Source: Mycolicibacter sp. MU0102
GTDB lineage: Bacteria; Actinomycetota; Actinomycetes; Mycobacteriales; Mycobacteriaceae
DNA: 64,000 bases
Assembly (NCBI RefSeq): GCF_963378105.1
Contig: NZ_OY726398.1
Span: forward strand, 1,736,001 to 1,800,000
Reading direction: 5' to 3'
This document shows positions 25,571 to 33,407 of the stretch, one piece after another (within the stretch, counting starts at the first letter, position 1; every line of letters starts with the position of its first letter). A program made the translations under genes and the position numbers. The notes below the pieces were generated by a model. It was not told where the DNA came from. It searched no databases and worked only from the letters and a program-made list of their open reading frames with translations.

Positions 25571-26203
25571 TCAGCCGGGCCGGGACTGCTCGAGGTATGC
25601 CGCCAGCGCGTTGGTCAGGCCGCGGCGGGCCTCGTCCAGGTCGGCATAGGAGCCCAGCTGGCGTTCGGAGACCAGCCCGCGCATCGCACCGGGGATGAGG
25701 GCAGCCACCTCCCGCACCCGCTGGGGGTCGACTCCGAGGTCGGCGAACGCCGCATGGCATGTCGTCAGCCAGCTCTTGCCCCAGGAGAACAATTCGGCCG
25801 CGGTGCGCGGATACAGCCGCTCCAATTCGCGGTGGTCGCGGGGGAGTGCGGCCCGCAGGTTCTCGATCGCCCGCGAATCCGGCGAGGCCAGCCCGTCATA
25901 GAGCGTGTCGATGATGGCCGCAACCCGTTCCCGCAGCGGCGCATCCGATTTCACGCTGCCGAACGCCGAGATCGCGGCGTCGCGGCGCTCGGCGGTGCGG
26001 TGCAACACCGCCGCCCAGAATCCGTCGACGTCGCCGAACTGATACTGCACCGCGCCCCAGGTGGCGCCGCTCTCCTTGGCGATCCGGCTGGCCGACACCG
26101 CGCCGGGGTCCCCGGTGGCCAGGGAGCGCACCGCGGCGTCCAGCATCGCCTCGCGGGTTGCCAGCCCCCGCTTATTGCTTCGCCGCGTCTCCGATTGAGC
26201 CAT
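25571..26203 (-). CDS. TetR-family regulator divergent from the Rieske operon
   Basis: 210-residue TetR/AcrR repressor. Residues 15-62 contain the helix-turn-helix (REAMLDAAVRSLATG then ASRIAKESGATWGAVQYQFGDVDGFW); the rest is a helical ligand-binding domain with no recognisable pocket. It is divergent from the Rieske oxygenase operon across a 108-base region with CATAG/CTATG repeats, so it probably represses that operon and itself, released by the pathway substrate. Confidence 0.88.
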   Translation of the reverse strand: MAQSETRRSNKRGLATREAMLDAAVRSLATGDPGAVSASRIAKESGATWGAVQYQFGDVDGFWAAVLHRTAERRDAAISAFGSVKSDAPLRERVAAIIDTLYDGLASPDSRAIENLRAALPRDHRELERLYPRTAAELFSWGKSWLTTCHAAFADLGVDPQRVREVAALIPGAMRGLVSERQLGSYADLDEARRGLTNALAAYLEQSRPG

Positions 26204-26226
26204 CCGCCGAATCCTAACAACATTTA

Positions 26227-26265
26227 CATAGCGCCCACTATGATTCCGTTGCTATGCGCACTATG
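26227..26265. promoter_or_regulatory. Operator-like CTATG repeats between TetR and Rieske genes
   Basis: CATAG-N6-CTATG (26227-26242) forms an inverted repeat, and two further CTATG direct copies lie at 26252-26256 and 26261-26265. The cluster sits centrally in the 108-base divergent gap, where a TetR dimer pair could block both promoters. An AT-rich stretch next to it may hold the -10 boxes. Confidence 0.5.
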
Positions 26266-26311
26266 CTGCGACAGTCGGCCCGCTCGGAGACCACAGAGAG
26301 GACACGTTGAC

Positions 26312-27352
26312 ATGGCCAAACCGCCGTTGTCGATGAACCCGACAGGCTGGTTTCAAGTCGCCTGGTCTGACGAGATCGGCATCGGCGATGTCCACGCCAT
26401 GAAGTACTTCGGCCGGGAGATGGTGGCCTGGCGGGCCGAGTCAGGTCAGCTCACCGTGATGAACGCCTACTGCGAACACCTCGGCGCGCATCTGGGTTTC
26501 GGCGGCACCGTCTGCGGCGAGGTGCTGCAATGTCCGTTCCACGGTTGGCAGTGGAACTCCCAGGGCCGCAACGTCTGCATTCCCTACCAGGACAAGCCCA
26601 ACCGCGGTAGGCGCATCACCACCTATCCGGTCACCGAACGCAACGAAGCGGTCTACATCTGGAACGACGCGCAGGGCCGGGAACCGTTCTTCGACGCGCC
26701 GGATGTGTTCGCCAGCTTCGACGACCGCAGCGCCGCCGATTACTACCCGCAACAGCGACTGTTTCGCGCGGGCCTGGAGCTGCACCCGCAGTACGTGCTG
26801 GAGAACGGGGTGGACTTCGCCCACTTCAAATACGTGCACAAGACCCCGATCGTGCCGGTGTTCACCCGCCACGATTTCGCCGAACCGGTGTCCTACGTCG
26901 ACTTCACCATCACCTTCGAGGGCGACGACGGTCAGAGGATCGAGGACGTCAACAGCGGCGTCGAAGCCATCAACGGCGGCTTGGGGATTGCGGTGACCAA
27001 GAGCTGGGGAATGATCGACAACCGGACTATTTCCGCGATCACGCCCGTCGACGACTCCACCTCCGACGTCCGCTTCATGGTCTACATCGGCCGGTCGCCG
27101 CATAAGCCCGGCGATCCTGATCGCGCCGAGGCCCGGGCAGTCGACTTCGGGCGTGAAGTCATCCGCCAATTCGAGCAGGACATCCACATCTGGTCGCATC
27201 AGCGCTATTCGGATCCGCCGGCCCTGGCGACCGCCGAGTTTGAGGGCTTCACCGCAATCCGCCAGTGGGCCAAGCAGTTCTATCCCGACGGCATCGGTGG
27301 CAGTGCTGCCGAGGTCGCTGAACTCAGAGCGCAGAAAGGTTTCACCGCATGA
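26312..27352 (+). CDS. Rieske [2Fe-2S] non-heme iron oxygenase, KshA-like
   Basis: 346-residue ring-hydroxylating oxygenase alpha subunit. The Rieske cluster ligands are CEHLGAHLGFGG and CPFHGWQW (CxH...CxxH, about residues 55-80). The mononuclear iron site is ENGVDFAHFKYVHKTP (NxxDxxHxxxxH, about residues 165-180). The short single-subunit form and sequence style resemble KshA, the 3-ketosteroid 9-alpha-hydroxylase, so a steroid or other polycyclic substrate is plausible. No ferredoxin reductase is adjacent, so electrons must come from elsewhere. It begins at ATG 26312 after GAGAGGAC, and ends overlapping the next gene by 4 bases (ATGA). Confidence 0.87.
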   Translation: MAKPPLSMNPTGWFQVAWSDEIGIGDVHAMKYFGREMVAWRAESGQLTVMNAYCEHLGAHLGFGGTVCGEVLQCPFHGWQWNSQGRNVCIPYQDKPNRGRRITTYPVTERNEAVYIWNDAQGREPFFDAPDVFASFDDRSAADYYPQQRLFRAGLELHPQYVLENGVDFAHFKYVHKTPIVPVFTRHDFAEPVSYVDFTITFEGDDGQRIEDVNSGVEAINGGLGIAVTKSWGMIDNRTISAITPVDDSTSDVRFMVYIGRSPHKPGDPDRAEARAVDFGREVIRQFEQDIHIWSHQRYSDPPALATAEFEGFTAIRQWAKQFYPDGIGGSAAEVAELRAQKGFTA

Positions 27353-28437
27353 ACGCAGCCGCCGCACCCGTCCGCGTCTTCCAGGTCGCCACCGGCAACG
27401 TCGGGACCGAGATGATCCGGCGGTTCGCCGCCCGCGATGATCTCGAACTGGTAGGCGTGCACTGCTATTCGCCGGACAAGATCGGCAAAGACACCGGCGA
27501 GCTGGCCGGGATCGGCCCCAACGGCGTGATCGCGACCGGCAGTGTCGAGGAGATCATCGCCGCCAGGCCCGACGTGCTGACGTTTCACGGGGTGTTTCCC
27601 GACGAGGACCTCTACGTCCAGATCCTGGAAGCGGGCATCAACATCGTGACCACCGCGGACTGGATCACCGGCTGGCACCGTGACCGCAACCACCCGCACC
27701 CGTCGGGCAAACCGGTGACGCAGCTGCTGGCCGAGGCTTGTGAGAAGGGCGGCGCGAGTTTCTACGGCACCGGCATGAACCCCGGGCTCAATCAGATTCT
27801 GGGCGTGGTGTGTTCGGCCGATGTCGCCGAGATCGAGAACATCACCACCATCGAGTCGGTGGACGTGTCGTGTCACCACTCCAAGGACACCTGGATCGAG
27901 GTGGGTTACGGCCAGCCGGCCGACGATCCAGAGATCCCCGCCAAGCTGGAGAAGTTCACCCGGGTCTTCGCCGACAGCGTGCTGATGATGGCCGACTGCT
28001 TCGATCTGACCCTCGATGAGGTGACGTTCGACTACGAACTGGGAGTGTGCACCAGGGACGTCGACCTGGGCTGGTACACCCTGCCCAAAGGCTCCTTGGG
28101 CGGCAACTACATCAAGTATCAGGGGATGGTCAACGGTGTGCCGCGCGTCGAGACGCATCTGGAGTGGCAGATGACGCCGTTCACCGAGCCGAACTGGAAC
28201 ATCAAGGGCTGCTACATCACCCGGGTCACCGGTGATCCGTGCGTCTACAACAAGCACATGATCTTTCCCAAGCCCGGAATTGACCTGTCCAACCCGGACA
28301 ACTTCGCCTCGATCGGCATGACCGTGACCGGATTGCCCGCCCTCAACGCGATCAAGTCGGTGGTGGCGGCGCCGCCGGGCCTGCTGACCAGCGCCGACCT
28401 GCCGCTGCGCGGATTCGCCGGGCGATTCCGCAGGTGA
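27349..28437 (+). CDS. DapB-like NAD(P)-dependent dehydrogenase
   Basis: 362-residue protein with an N-terminal Rossmann fold (RVFQVATGNVGTEMIRRFAARDDLELVG) and the body of dihydrodipicolinate-reductase-like/amine dehydrogenase-type proteins common in mycobacterial catabolic clusters. It is too long, and lacks the right motifs, for lysine-pathway DapB. The middle HHSKDTWIEVGYG segment is conserved in the family. Its start overlaps the Rieske stop and its stop overlaps the next start, so all three genes are translationally coupled. The substrate is unknown but should be a product of the oxygenase. Confidence 0.75.
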   Translation: MNAAAAPVRVFQVATGNVGTEMIRRFAARDDLELVGVHCYSPDKIGKDTGELAGIGPNGVIATGSVEEIIAARPDVLTFHGVFPDEDLYVQILEAGINIVTTADWITGWHRDRNHPHPSGKPVTQLLAEACEKGGASFYGTGMNPGLNQILGVVCSADVAEIENITTIESVDVSCHHSKDTWIEVGYGQPADDPEIPAKLEKFTRVFADSVLMMADCFDLTLDEVTFDYELGVCTRDVDLGWYTLPKGSLGGNYIKYQGMVNGVPRVETHLEWQMTPFTEPNWNIKGCYITRVTGDPCVYNKHMIFPKPGIDLSNPDNFASIGMTVTGLPALNAIKSVVAAPPGLLTSADLPLRGFAGRFRR

Positions 28438-29606
28438 GTGAGGCCGGCGGGCTTGCCGCACTGGCACGTGGCATGCGCGACCTGGTGGCGGCCGAGGCCG
28501 CCGCGTCCGAGCAGTGCCGCACCCTGACCGATCCCATCGTCGACGAGATGTGGCGCACCGGGTTGATGTCGGCGTTCAATCCCGCCGCCGCCGGTGGAGT
28601 CGAGCCGTCATTTGCCGAGATGATCGAGACCTGGATCGAAATGGCATGGCAGGACGGGTCATTCGGCTGGGTCGGTATCGCCAACATGCCGTCGTCCTTC
28701 GCGGCCGCCACGTACCTACCCGACGACGGGTTCGATGAGGTGTTCACCTCCCAGGGCAATCACGTCACGCTGGGCGGCCAATACTTCCCCAACGGCCAGG
28801 GTGTCGCCGTCGACGGCGGCTACCGGCTCAGTGGATCGTGGAGCTTCGGCTCGGGGATCGGCCACTCCCAGTACGTCGCGGCCGGCTTCTTCCCGATGGA
28901 CGACGGCGAGATGCGCTGGGTCAGCGACGGAATACCCGACATGCAGGTCGCGGTGCTCCCGCGTGAGCAGGTCTCCTTCAACGACGGGTGGCATGTCCAG
29001 GGGCTCAAGGGAACCGGCTCCTACGACTACAGCGCCCAGGACGTGTTCGTACCAGGGAGCCGGACCTTTCCACTGTTCTGCCGTACGCCACTTCGCGGCG
29101 CGTCGCCGGCGGCTCGGATGGGCCTGATGCCGGTGACCGCCGCGGGCCACGCGTCCTGGGCGCTCGGTGTGGCCAAAAGCATGCTCGACGACGTGACTGA
29201 GCTGGCAGCCACCAAATACCGGATGAGCGACATGGCGGCGTTGGCCAGCCGCCCGACGTTTCAGAAGGATCTGGCTCACCACGTCGCCGCGTGGCGGGCC
29301 GCTCGCTTGCTGGTGCTCGATGCGTTCACCACGGCCGAAACCGCCGTCGCGGCAGGCGAAGACCTGACGCCGGGACTGCGGGCCGACATGCGGGTGGCAG
29401 CCGTCTACGCCACCGATACCGCCAGAAGCTGCGCCGAATGGGCACATCTGGCGGCCGGAACCACGGCGATTCGCGAAGGCAGCCGCCTCGAACGAGCATT
29501 CCGCGACATCTACACCGGAACCCAGCACGCCTTCATCAGCGAGAAGGTCGCTATCGACGCGGCCCAGATCTGGCTCGGACTGATCGACGACCAGTTCGGC
29601 CTCTGA
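28434..29606 (+). CDS. Acyl-CoA-dehydrogenase-fold flavoprotein (HsaA/DszC-like)
   Basis: 390-residue flavoprotein of the acyl-CoA dehydrogenase superfamily. The beta domain (WSFGSGIGHSQYVAAGFF, VQGLKGTGSYDYSAQDVFVP) and C-terminal RDIYTGTQHAFISEK are closer to the flavin-dependent monooxygenases HsaA and DszC than to true fatty-acyl dehydrogenases, and the usual catalytic Glu motif is not obvious. It may hydroxylate an aromatic product formed after the Rieske step, or desaturate a CoA ester. GTG 28434 overlaps the upstream stop in GTGA. It is the last gene of the TetR-linked operon. Confidence 0.75.
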   Translation: MSEAGGLAALARGMRDLVAAEAAASEQCRTLTDPIVDEMWRTGLMSAFNPAAAGGVEPSFAEMIETWIEMAWQDGSFGWVGIANMPSSFAAATYLPDDGFDEVFTSQGNHVTLGGQYFPNGQGVAVDGGYRLSGSWSFGSGIGHSQYVAAGFFPMDDGEMRWVSDGIPDMQVAVLPREQVSFNDGWHVQGLKGTGSYDYSAQDVFVPGSRTFPLFCRTPLRGASPAARMGLMPVTAAGHASWALGVAKSMLDDVTELAATKYRMSDMAALASRPTFQKDLAHHVAAWRAARLLVLDAFTTAETAVAAGEDLTPGLRADMRVAAVYATDTARSCAEWAHLAAGTTAIREGSRLERAFRDIYTGTQHAFISEKVAIDAAQIWLGLIDDQFGL

Positions 29607-29617
29607 GCCGCCACGCG

Positions 29618-30304
29618 TTAGGGCGCCTCGGCGGGCAGCGGTGTGCCGGAACTGCCCTCGGGCAGCGGGGTTCCGGAGCTTCCGGACGGCGGAGCTGACG
29701 GTGCGGGGTGCGCGGGCCGCGACGCCGGGGGACGGGCCGGTGCAGCAGGAGCCCGGTTGCTGCCACCGCTCGCCGAGAGCTGAGATCCGCCCGCGGGGGC
29801 TTGCGGCTGCGTCGGAGCCTGCGGAGCCGGGGCCACCCATCGGATCAGGTCCGCGCCCCCGGTCTGGTACACCATGCTGTTCGGGACGTCGCCGGTGACG
29901 TCGAAATAGACCTTGCCGCTGGCCTTCTGGCCCTGGGTCAGGGCGACGGGAGCGATGCCCTGTGCGGTGGGCACGGTGAACAAAGCCTGGTAGTTCTGGC
30001 CGCTGGCCGAACGGGCACTGAGGTTGGCAACGATCGGAAAGACGGCGCCCTGGATCGCCTCGTCGGTGGCGGTGGCCTCCCACAGGGTGCCGCGGGGCTG
30101 ATAGGGGATGGCGTCCGAGCTGGGGCGCAGATCGCTGATGGTCCAGCCGTGCACGCCGGGCCCTTCGGGCACGGTTCCCTGGGTGCCGATCGGTTGGGTG
30201 GCCGGGGCGGGGGCCGGGTCAGGATCCGCGCCGGCGATCCCGGTGCTGAGGGCGCCCGCGGCGACCAGTGCTCCCGCGGCCAGGGCGGTCGAGATGGACT
30301 TCAT
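29618..30304 (-). CDS. MPT63-like (DUF1942) secreted protein with Ala/Pro-rich tail
   Basis: 228-residue exported protein. Signal peptide residues 1-26 (MKSISTALAAGALVAAGALS, cleavage near AGA). Residues about 40-155 match the MPT63 immunoglobulin-like beta-sandwich: HGWTISDLRPSSDAIPYQP, LWEATATDEAIQGAVFPIV and SGKVYFDVTGDVPN. MPT63 itself ends there; this protein has a further 70 residues rich in Ala, Pro and Ser containing two GTPLP motifs. The tail may be O-mannosylated or wall-associated, as with the Pro-rich Apa antigen (inference). A paralogue lies upstream on the same strand. Function unknown. Confidence 0.85.
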   Translation of the reverse strand: MKSISTALAAGALVAAGALSTGIAGADPDPAPAPATQPIGTQGTVPEGPGVHGWTISDLRPSSDAIPYQPRGTLWEATATDEAIQGAVFPIVANLSARSASGQNYQALFTVPTAQGIAPVALTQGQKASGKVYFDVTGDVPNSMVYQTGGADLIRWVAPAPQAPTQPQAPAGGSQLSASGGSNRAPAAPARPPASRPAHPAPSAPPSGSSGTPLPEGSSGTPLPAEAP

Positions 30305-30398
30305 GGAAGTGTCTCCTCAAATCGGCTGCATGCCGACGACATTGGTACTCAAGTACTTCAATCGTAACGGGCTGCGGACCAGGCTACCCAGGAACGAG

Positions 30399-30433
30399 TC
30401 CGGCCCGACCTCGCGGTAGGAGGCCGGGCCGGA
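30399..30433 (-). terminator. Stem-loop after the second MPT63-like gene
   Basis: TCCGGCCCGACCTC (30399-30412) pairs with GAGGCCGGGCCGGA (30420-30433) apart from one mismatch, with a short loop. It starts 18 bases past the stop at 30451 on the minus strand and separates the two paralogues. There is no U-tract. Confidence 0.6.
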
Positions 30434-30450
30434 TTGGCGATGAACTTCGG

Positions 30451-31497
30451 TCAGTTCGATGTGGTCGAGCCGCTCGTGCCGCTGGCGGCGGGAAGCGGCG
30501 TGCCCTGATTTCCGGCGGCAGCCGACGTGGTGCCATCCGGACCAGTGCCCGCCGAGCCGGCCGTACCAGTCGTGCCGGTCGCTTCGCTCGTCGAAGCACC
30601 GGGCGCCTCCGCGGGGAGCGGCGTACCCGAGCTGCCGGCGGCGGCCGACGCCTCGGACTGGGTCGGCGTACCCGGGGTCTGCTGCGAGGACGGCGCCGGG
30701 CCGCTGGCCGAAGTCGACGCTTCCGCGCTGCCCGCGCCGGCCTGGGTCTGCGAGCCCGAGGTGCCGGTGGCCGCCGGACCATCCGAGCCGGTGGCAGCGG
30801 CCGGAGTGCCGCCGGCCTCGGCCGGCAGCGGGGTGCCCTGGCTGCTCGCGGGCAGCGGGGTGCCCTGGCTACCGGCGGCAGCCGGCGTGGTCTCGGTAGC
30901 GGCCGGGGCGCCCTGGGTTCCCGGCTGGGCAGGCTTGGTGCCGGTGGCCGCCGGACCGGAAGCGTGCTGCGAACCCGTGGCCGCCGGACCCGACGCACCG
31001 CCGGCCGGGGTGGTCGGCGCGGCGGGGGTCCAGACCAGCAGGTCCTGACCGGAGCCCTGGTAGACCGCGCTGTTGGGCGCGTCGCCGGTGACGTCGAAGT
31101 AGACCTTGCCGCTGGTCTTCTGGCCCTGCGTCAGGTTGGCCGGGTTCACGCCCTGCGCGCTGGCCACCGTGAACAGCGCCGGGTAGGTCTGACCGCTCGC
31201 TGAGCGCGCGCCGAGGTTGGCGATCACCGGGGTGACGTTGCCCTGCAGTGCCACGTCGGTGGCGGTGGCCTCCCACAGGGTGCCGCGCGGCTGGTAGGGG
31301 ATGGCGTCGGTGCTGGGGCGCAGGTCACTGACCGTCCAGCCCTGGATGACACCGCCGTTCTCCACGGTGCCCTGGGTGCCGATCGGGTGGGTCGAGGGGG
31401 CGACGTCGCCGGCGTCCGCACTGGCGGTCGCGGCGGTGACGGCTCCGGCTGCGGCCAACGCGCCCGCGGCTGCCACGGCAGTAGTGAAGAACTTCAT
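30451..31497 (-). CDS. MPT63-like (DUF1942) secreted protein with long repeat-rich tail
   Basis: 348-residue exported paralogue of the downstream gene. Signal peptide residues 1-28 (MKFFTTAVAAAGALAAAGAV, cleavage near ASA). The MPT63-like domain covers about residues 35-155 and is very similar to the neighbour (WTVSDLRPSTDAIPYQPRG). The C-terminal 190 residues are a low-complexity Ala/Gly/Thr/Ser/Pro tail with four GTPLP motifs, mostly followed by A(S/E), and several GPAATG units. Such Thr/Pro/Ala tails are typical protein O-mannosylation targets. GAGGAG lies a few bases before ATG 31497. The tail length differs strongly between the paralogues. Confidence 0.85.
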   Translation of the reverse strand: MKFFTTAVAAAGALAAAGAVTAATASADAGDVAPSTHPIGTQGTVENGGVIQGWTVSDLRPSTDAIPYQPRGTLWEATATDVALQGNVTPVIANLGARSASGQTYPALFTVASAQGVNPANLTQGQKTSGKVYFDVTGDAPNSAVYQGSGQDLLVWTPAAPTTPAGGASGPAATGSQHASGPAATGTKPAQPGTQGAPAATETTPAAAGSQGTPLPASSQGTPLPAEAGGTPAAATGSDGPAATGTSGSQTQAGAGSAEASTSASGPAPSSQQTPGTPTQSEASAAAGSSGTPLPAEAPGASTSEATGTTGTAGSAGTGPDGTTSAAAGNQGTPLPAASGTSGSTTSN

Positions 31498-31607
31498 TAT
31501 GAGTTGACTCCTCGGTTCGACGGGATCTCGCAGGTGACGCAGGGACTCCAAGTCGAAAATCCTAACGGATTTGACAGCGGCGTTTGTTCGTGTTCCAGGA
31601 TCGACGG

Positions 31608-33341
31608 TCAGGAGTGCGAACTCCACCACGTGTAGAACTGCTCCAGCGTGGGTGTGTTTCTTTCCGTTCGCAGTGAGCCGATCACCAGGTTCGCGTCGTT
31701 GGTCCAGACCAGCACGGGCGACCCCTGCCGCATCCCGCACAGCAGTGTTCCGGCCGTCTTGTCCGGGGCGGCGCTGCGATGCCAGGCTCCCGGCGACTGA
31801 ATCCGGCCCGGGCAGTTGACGACGGTGGTGGCCTGCACCGTGTTGTCGAAGCTCTGGCGCAGTGCGGTGGCATCGGGGAACAGCGCGTAAGTCGCGGCGG
31901 GCGGGCCGTCGAGATCGGTGTTGCGGCCACACGTCACCTCGGCGATGGCCCCGCTCGTCGGCGCGGACGCCGTACAGGTGTCCTGCGGATAGCCCGACGG
32001 CAGCAGCTTGAGCAGGCGAGCCTGTGCCTCGGCCGCAGACACCGTCGTGGTGGGCTGACTCGCGCCCGCCGCGGACTGGGAAGTGTCGGTGTCGGCGGCC
32101 AGCTCGTCAGACCCCGATCGGTTCGTCATCCAGGTGATCAACCCGACGACCACGATCAGCGCCGCCCCGAGGCGCAGCAGCAGCTTGCGTTTGGCGGGAT
32201 CGTGGTTCTGACGAAATCGTCGTGACGCGCTGAACCAGTCGTCTGCGGCCGTCGAGACCCGGGGCAGACCGGACTGCCCGGTGGGGCGGGCTGCGGACAC
32301 CGGTTCGGGAATCGGGGCGGGCTGGGCCGGCGGCGGGGTTGGTTGCACCTCCGGCACCGGCGGCACCTCACGCACCGGGGCAGGGGCAACCTCGGCCGTC
32401 GAAGCAGGCGAGGCCGACGGCTCAGCGGTAGCCACCTCGTCCGGTACCAGCGGCGGGGTGGACTGCTGGCTGGCCTCATAGATCTGCAGCGTCCGGTGCT
32501 GGTCGGGCGCGCTGAGCGCCTGATAGGCCGCGGTCGCCAGCTCCGCGGCGTTGGCATAACGGCCCTGCGGATCCTTGGCCATACCTTTGGCGACGACCTC
32601 ATCCAAGGCGGCCGGGATGCTCGCGCCGGCAAGACTGGGCCGCGGAATCGGTTTGGTCTGATGCGCGTTGGCGAGCATCTTGAGGCTGTCGGCGCGGTAC
32701 GGCGGCGAGCCCGTCAAGCACTGGTAGAGCACGCATGCCAGCGCATAGACATCGACGGCCGGCCCGAAGTCACTGCCGGAGAACAGCTCCGGCGCCGCGT
32801 ACTTCCAGCGGGCACCGGCGTTCTCGGCATCGGCTGCCTCGGCACCGGGCGCGCCGGCCAACCCGAAATCCACCAGATAGACGAAGTCATCACTGGTCAG
32901 CAGGATGTTGCGCGGTTTGACGCCGCGGTGGATCACGCCGGCGCTGTGCGCGGCATCCAGGGCCGACGCCGCCTGCCACACCACGTTCACCGCACGTGAG
33001 GGAGGCAGTACCCCGTTGCGCTTCAACACCGCGGCCAAGTCGGCACCGGCCACCAGCGGCATATCGATGAACACCTGGCCGTCGAGCTCGCCGTAGTCGC
33101 GAACCGGGACCACGTGCGGCTCCTGCACCCGCCCGACGACCAGCGCCTCGCGCTGCAGCCATTCGCGGAACGCCGGATTCCCGCCCAACGGCGGCGCCAG
33201 CAGCTTGAGCGCGGCGGTGCGGTCCTTCTGTGTGTCGACCGCCTCGTAGACCTCACCGGTGGTGCCGCGTCCCAGCAGTCGTTTGAGGAGGTAACGCCCC
33301 ACTCGTGACCCAGCCCGCGAACCCGACGCGGTCTCGCTCAT
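31608..33341 (-). CDS. Receptor-type Ser/Thr protein kinase with missing HRD aspartate (likely pseudokinase)
   Basis: 577-residue transmembrane kinase of the mycobacterial Pkn type. Cytosolic kinase domain residues 17-275: glycine loop LGRGTTGEVY (23-32), lysine in AALK (46), alpha-C Glu 65, DFG at 158-160 and APE present. The catalytic loop reads HRGVKPRN (138-145): the HRD Asp is Gly140, codon GGC at 32922-32924, one base from GAC. So phosphotransfer should be strongly impaired. A Pro-rich juxtamembrane stretch (about 280-350), one membrane helix (about 385-404) and an extracytoplasmic domain with four Cys (PknH sensor-like) follow. ATG 33341 was chosen; GTG 33344 is equally placed behind GAGGAG. 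Confidence 0.85.
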   Translation of the reverse strand: MSETASGSRAGSRVGRYLLKRLLGRGTTGEVYEAVDTQKDRTAALKLLAPPLGGNPAFREWLQREALVVGRVQEPHVVPVRDYGELDGQVFIDMPLVAGADLAAVLKRNGVLPPSRAVNVVWQAASALDAAHSAGVIHRGVKPRNILLTSDDFVYLVDFGLAGAPGAEAADAENAGARWKYAAPELFSGSDFGPAVDVYALACVLYQCLTGSPPYRADSLKMLANAHQTKPIPRPSLAGASIPAALDEVVAKGMAKDPQGRYANAAELATAAYQALSAPDQHRTLQIYEASQQSTPPLVPDEVATAEPSASPASTAEVAPAPVREVPPVPEVQPTPPPAQPAPIPEPVSAARPTGQSGLPRVSTAADDWFSASRRFRQNHDPAKRKLLLRLGAALIVVVGLITWMTNRSGSDELAADTDTSQSAAGASQPTTTVSAAEAQARLLKLLPSGYPQDTCTASAPTSGAIAEVTCGRNTDLDGPPAATYALFPDATALRQSFDNTVQATTVVNCPGRIQSPGAWHRSAAPDKTAGTLLCGMRQGSPVLVWTNDANLVIGSLRTERNTPTLEQFYTWWSSHS

Positions 33342-33407
33342 CACCGACTCCTCACGACGATATTGCCGCCAATGATTTCATCACTGAACCGCGCCGCTAT
33401 CAGCCGG

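Noticed and set aside
25541..26311. Extension of the Rieske oxygenase frame upstream
   Set aside because: It runs antisense through the TetR gene; the oxygenase homology begins at 26312.
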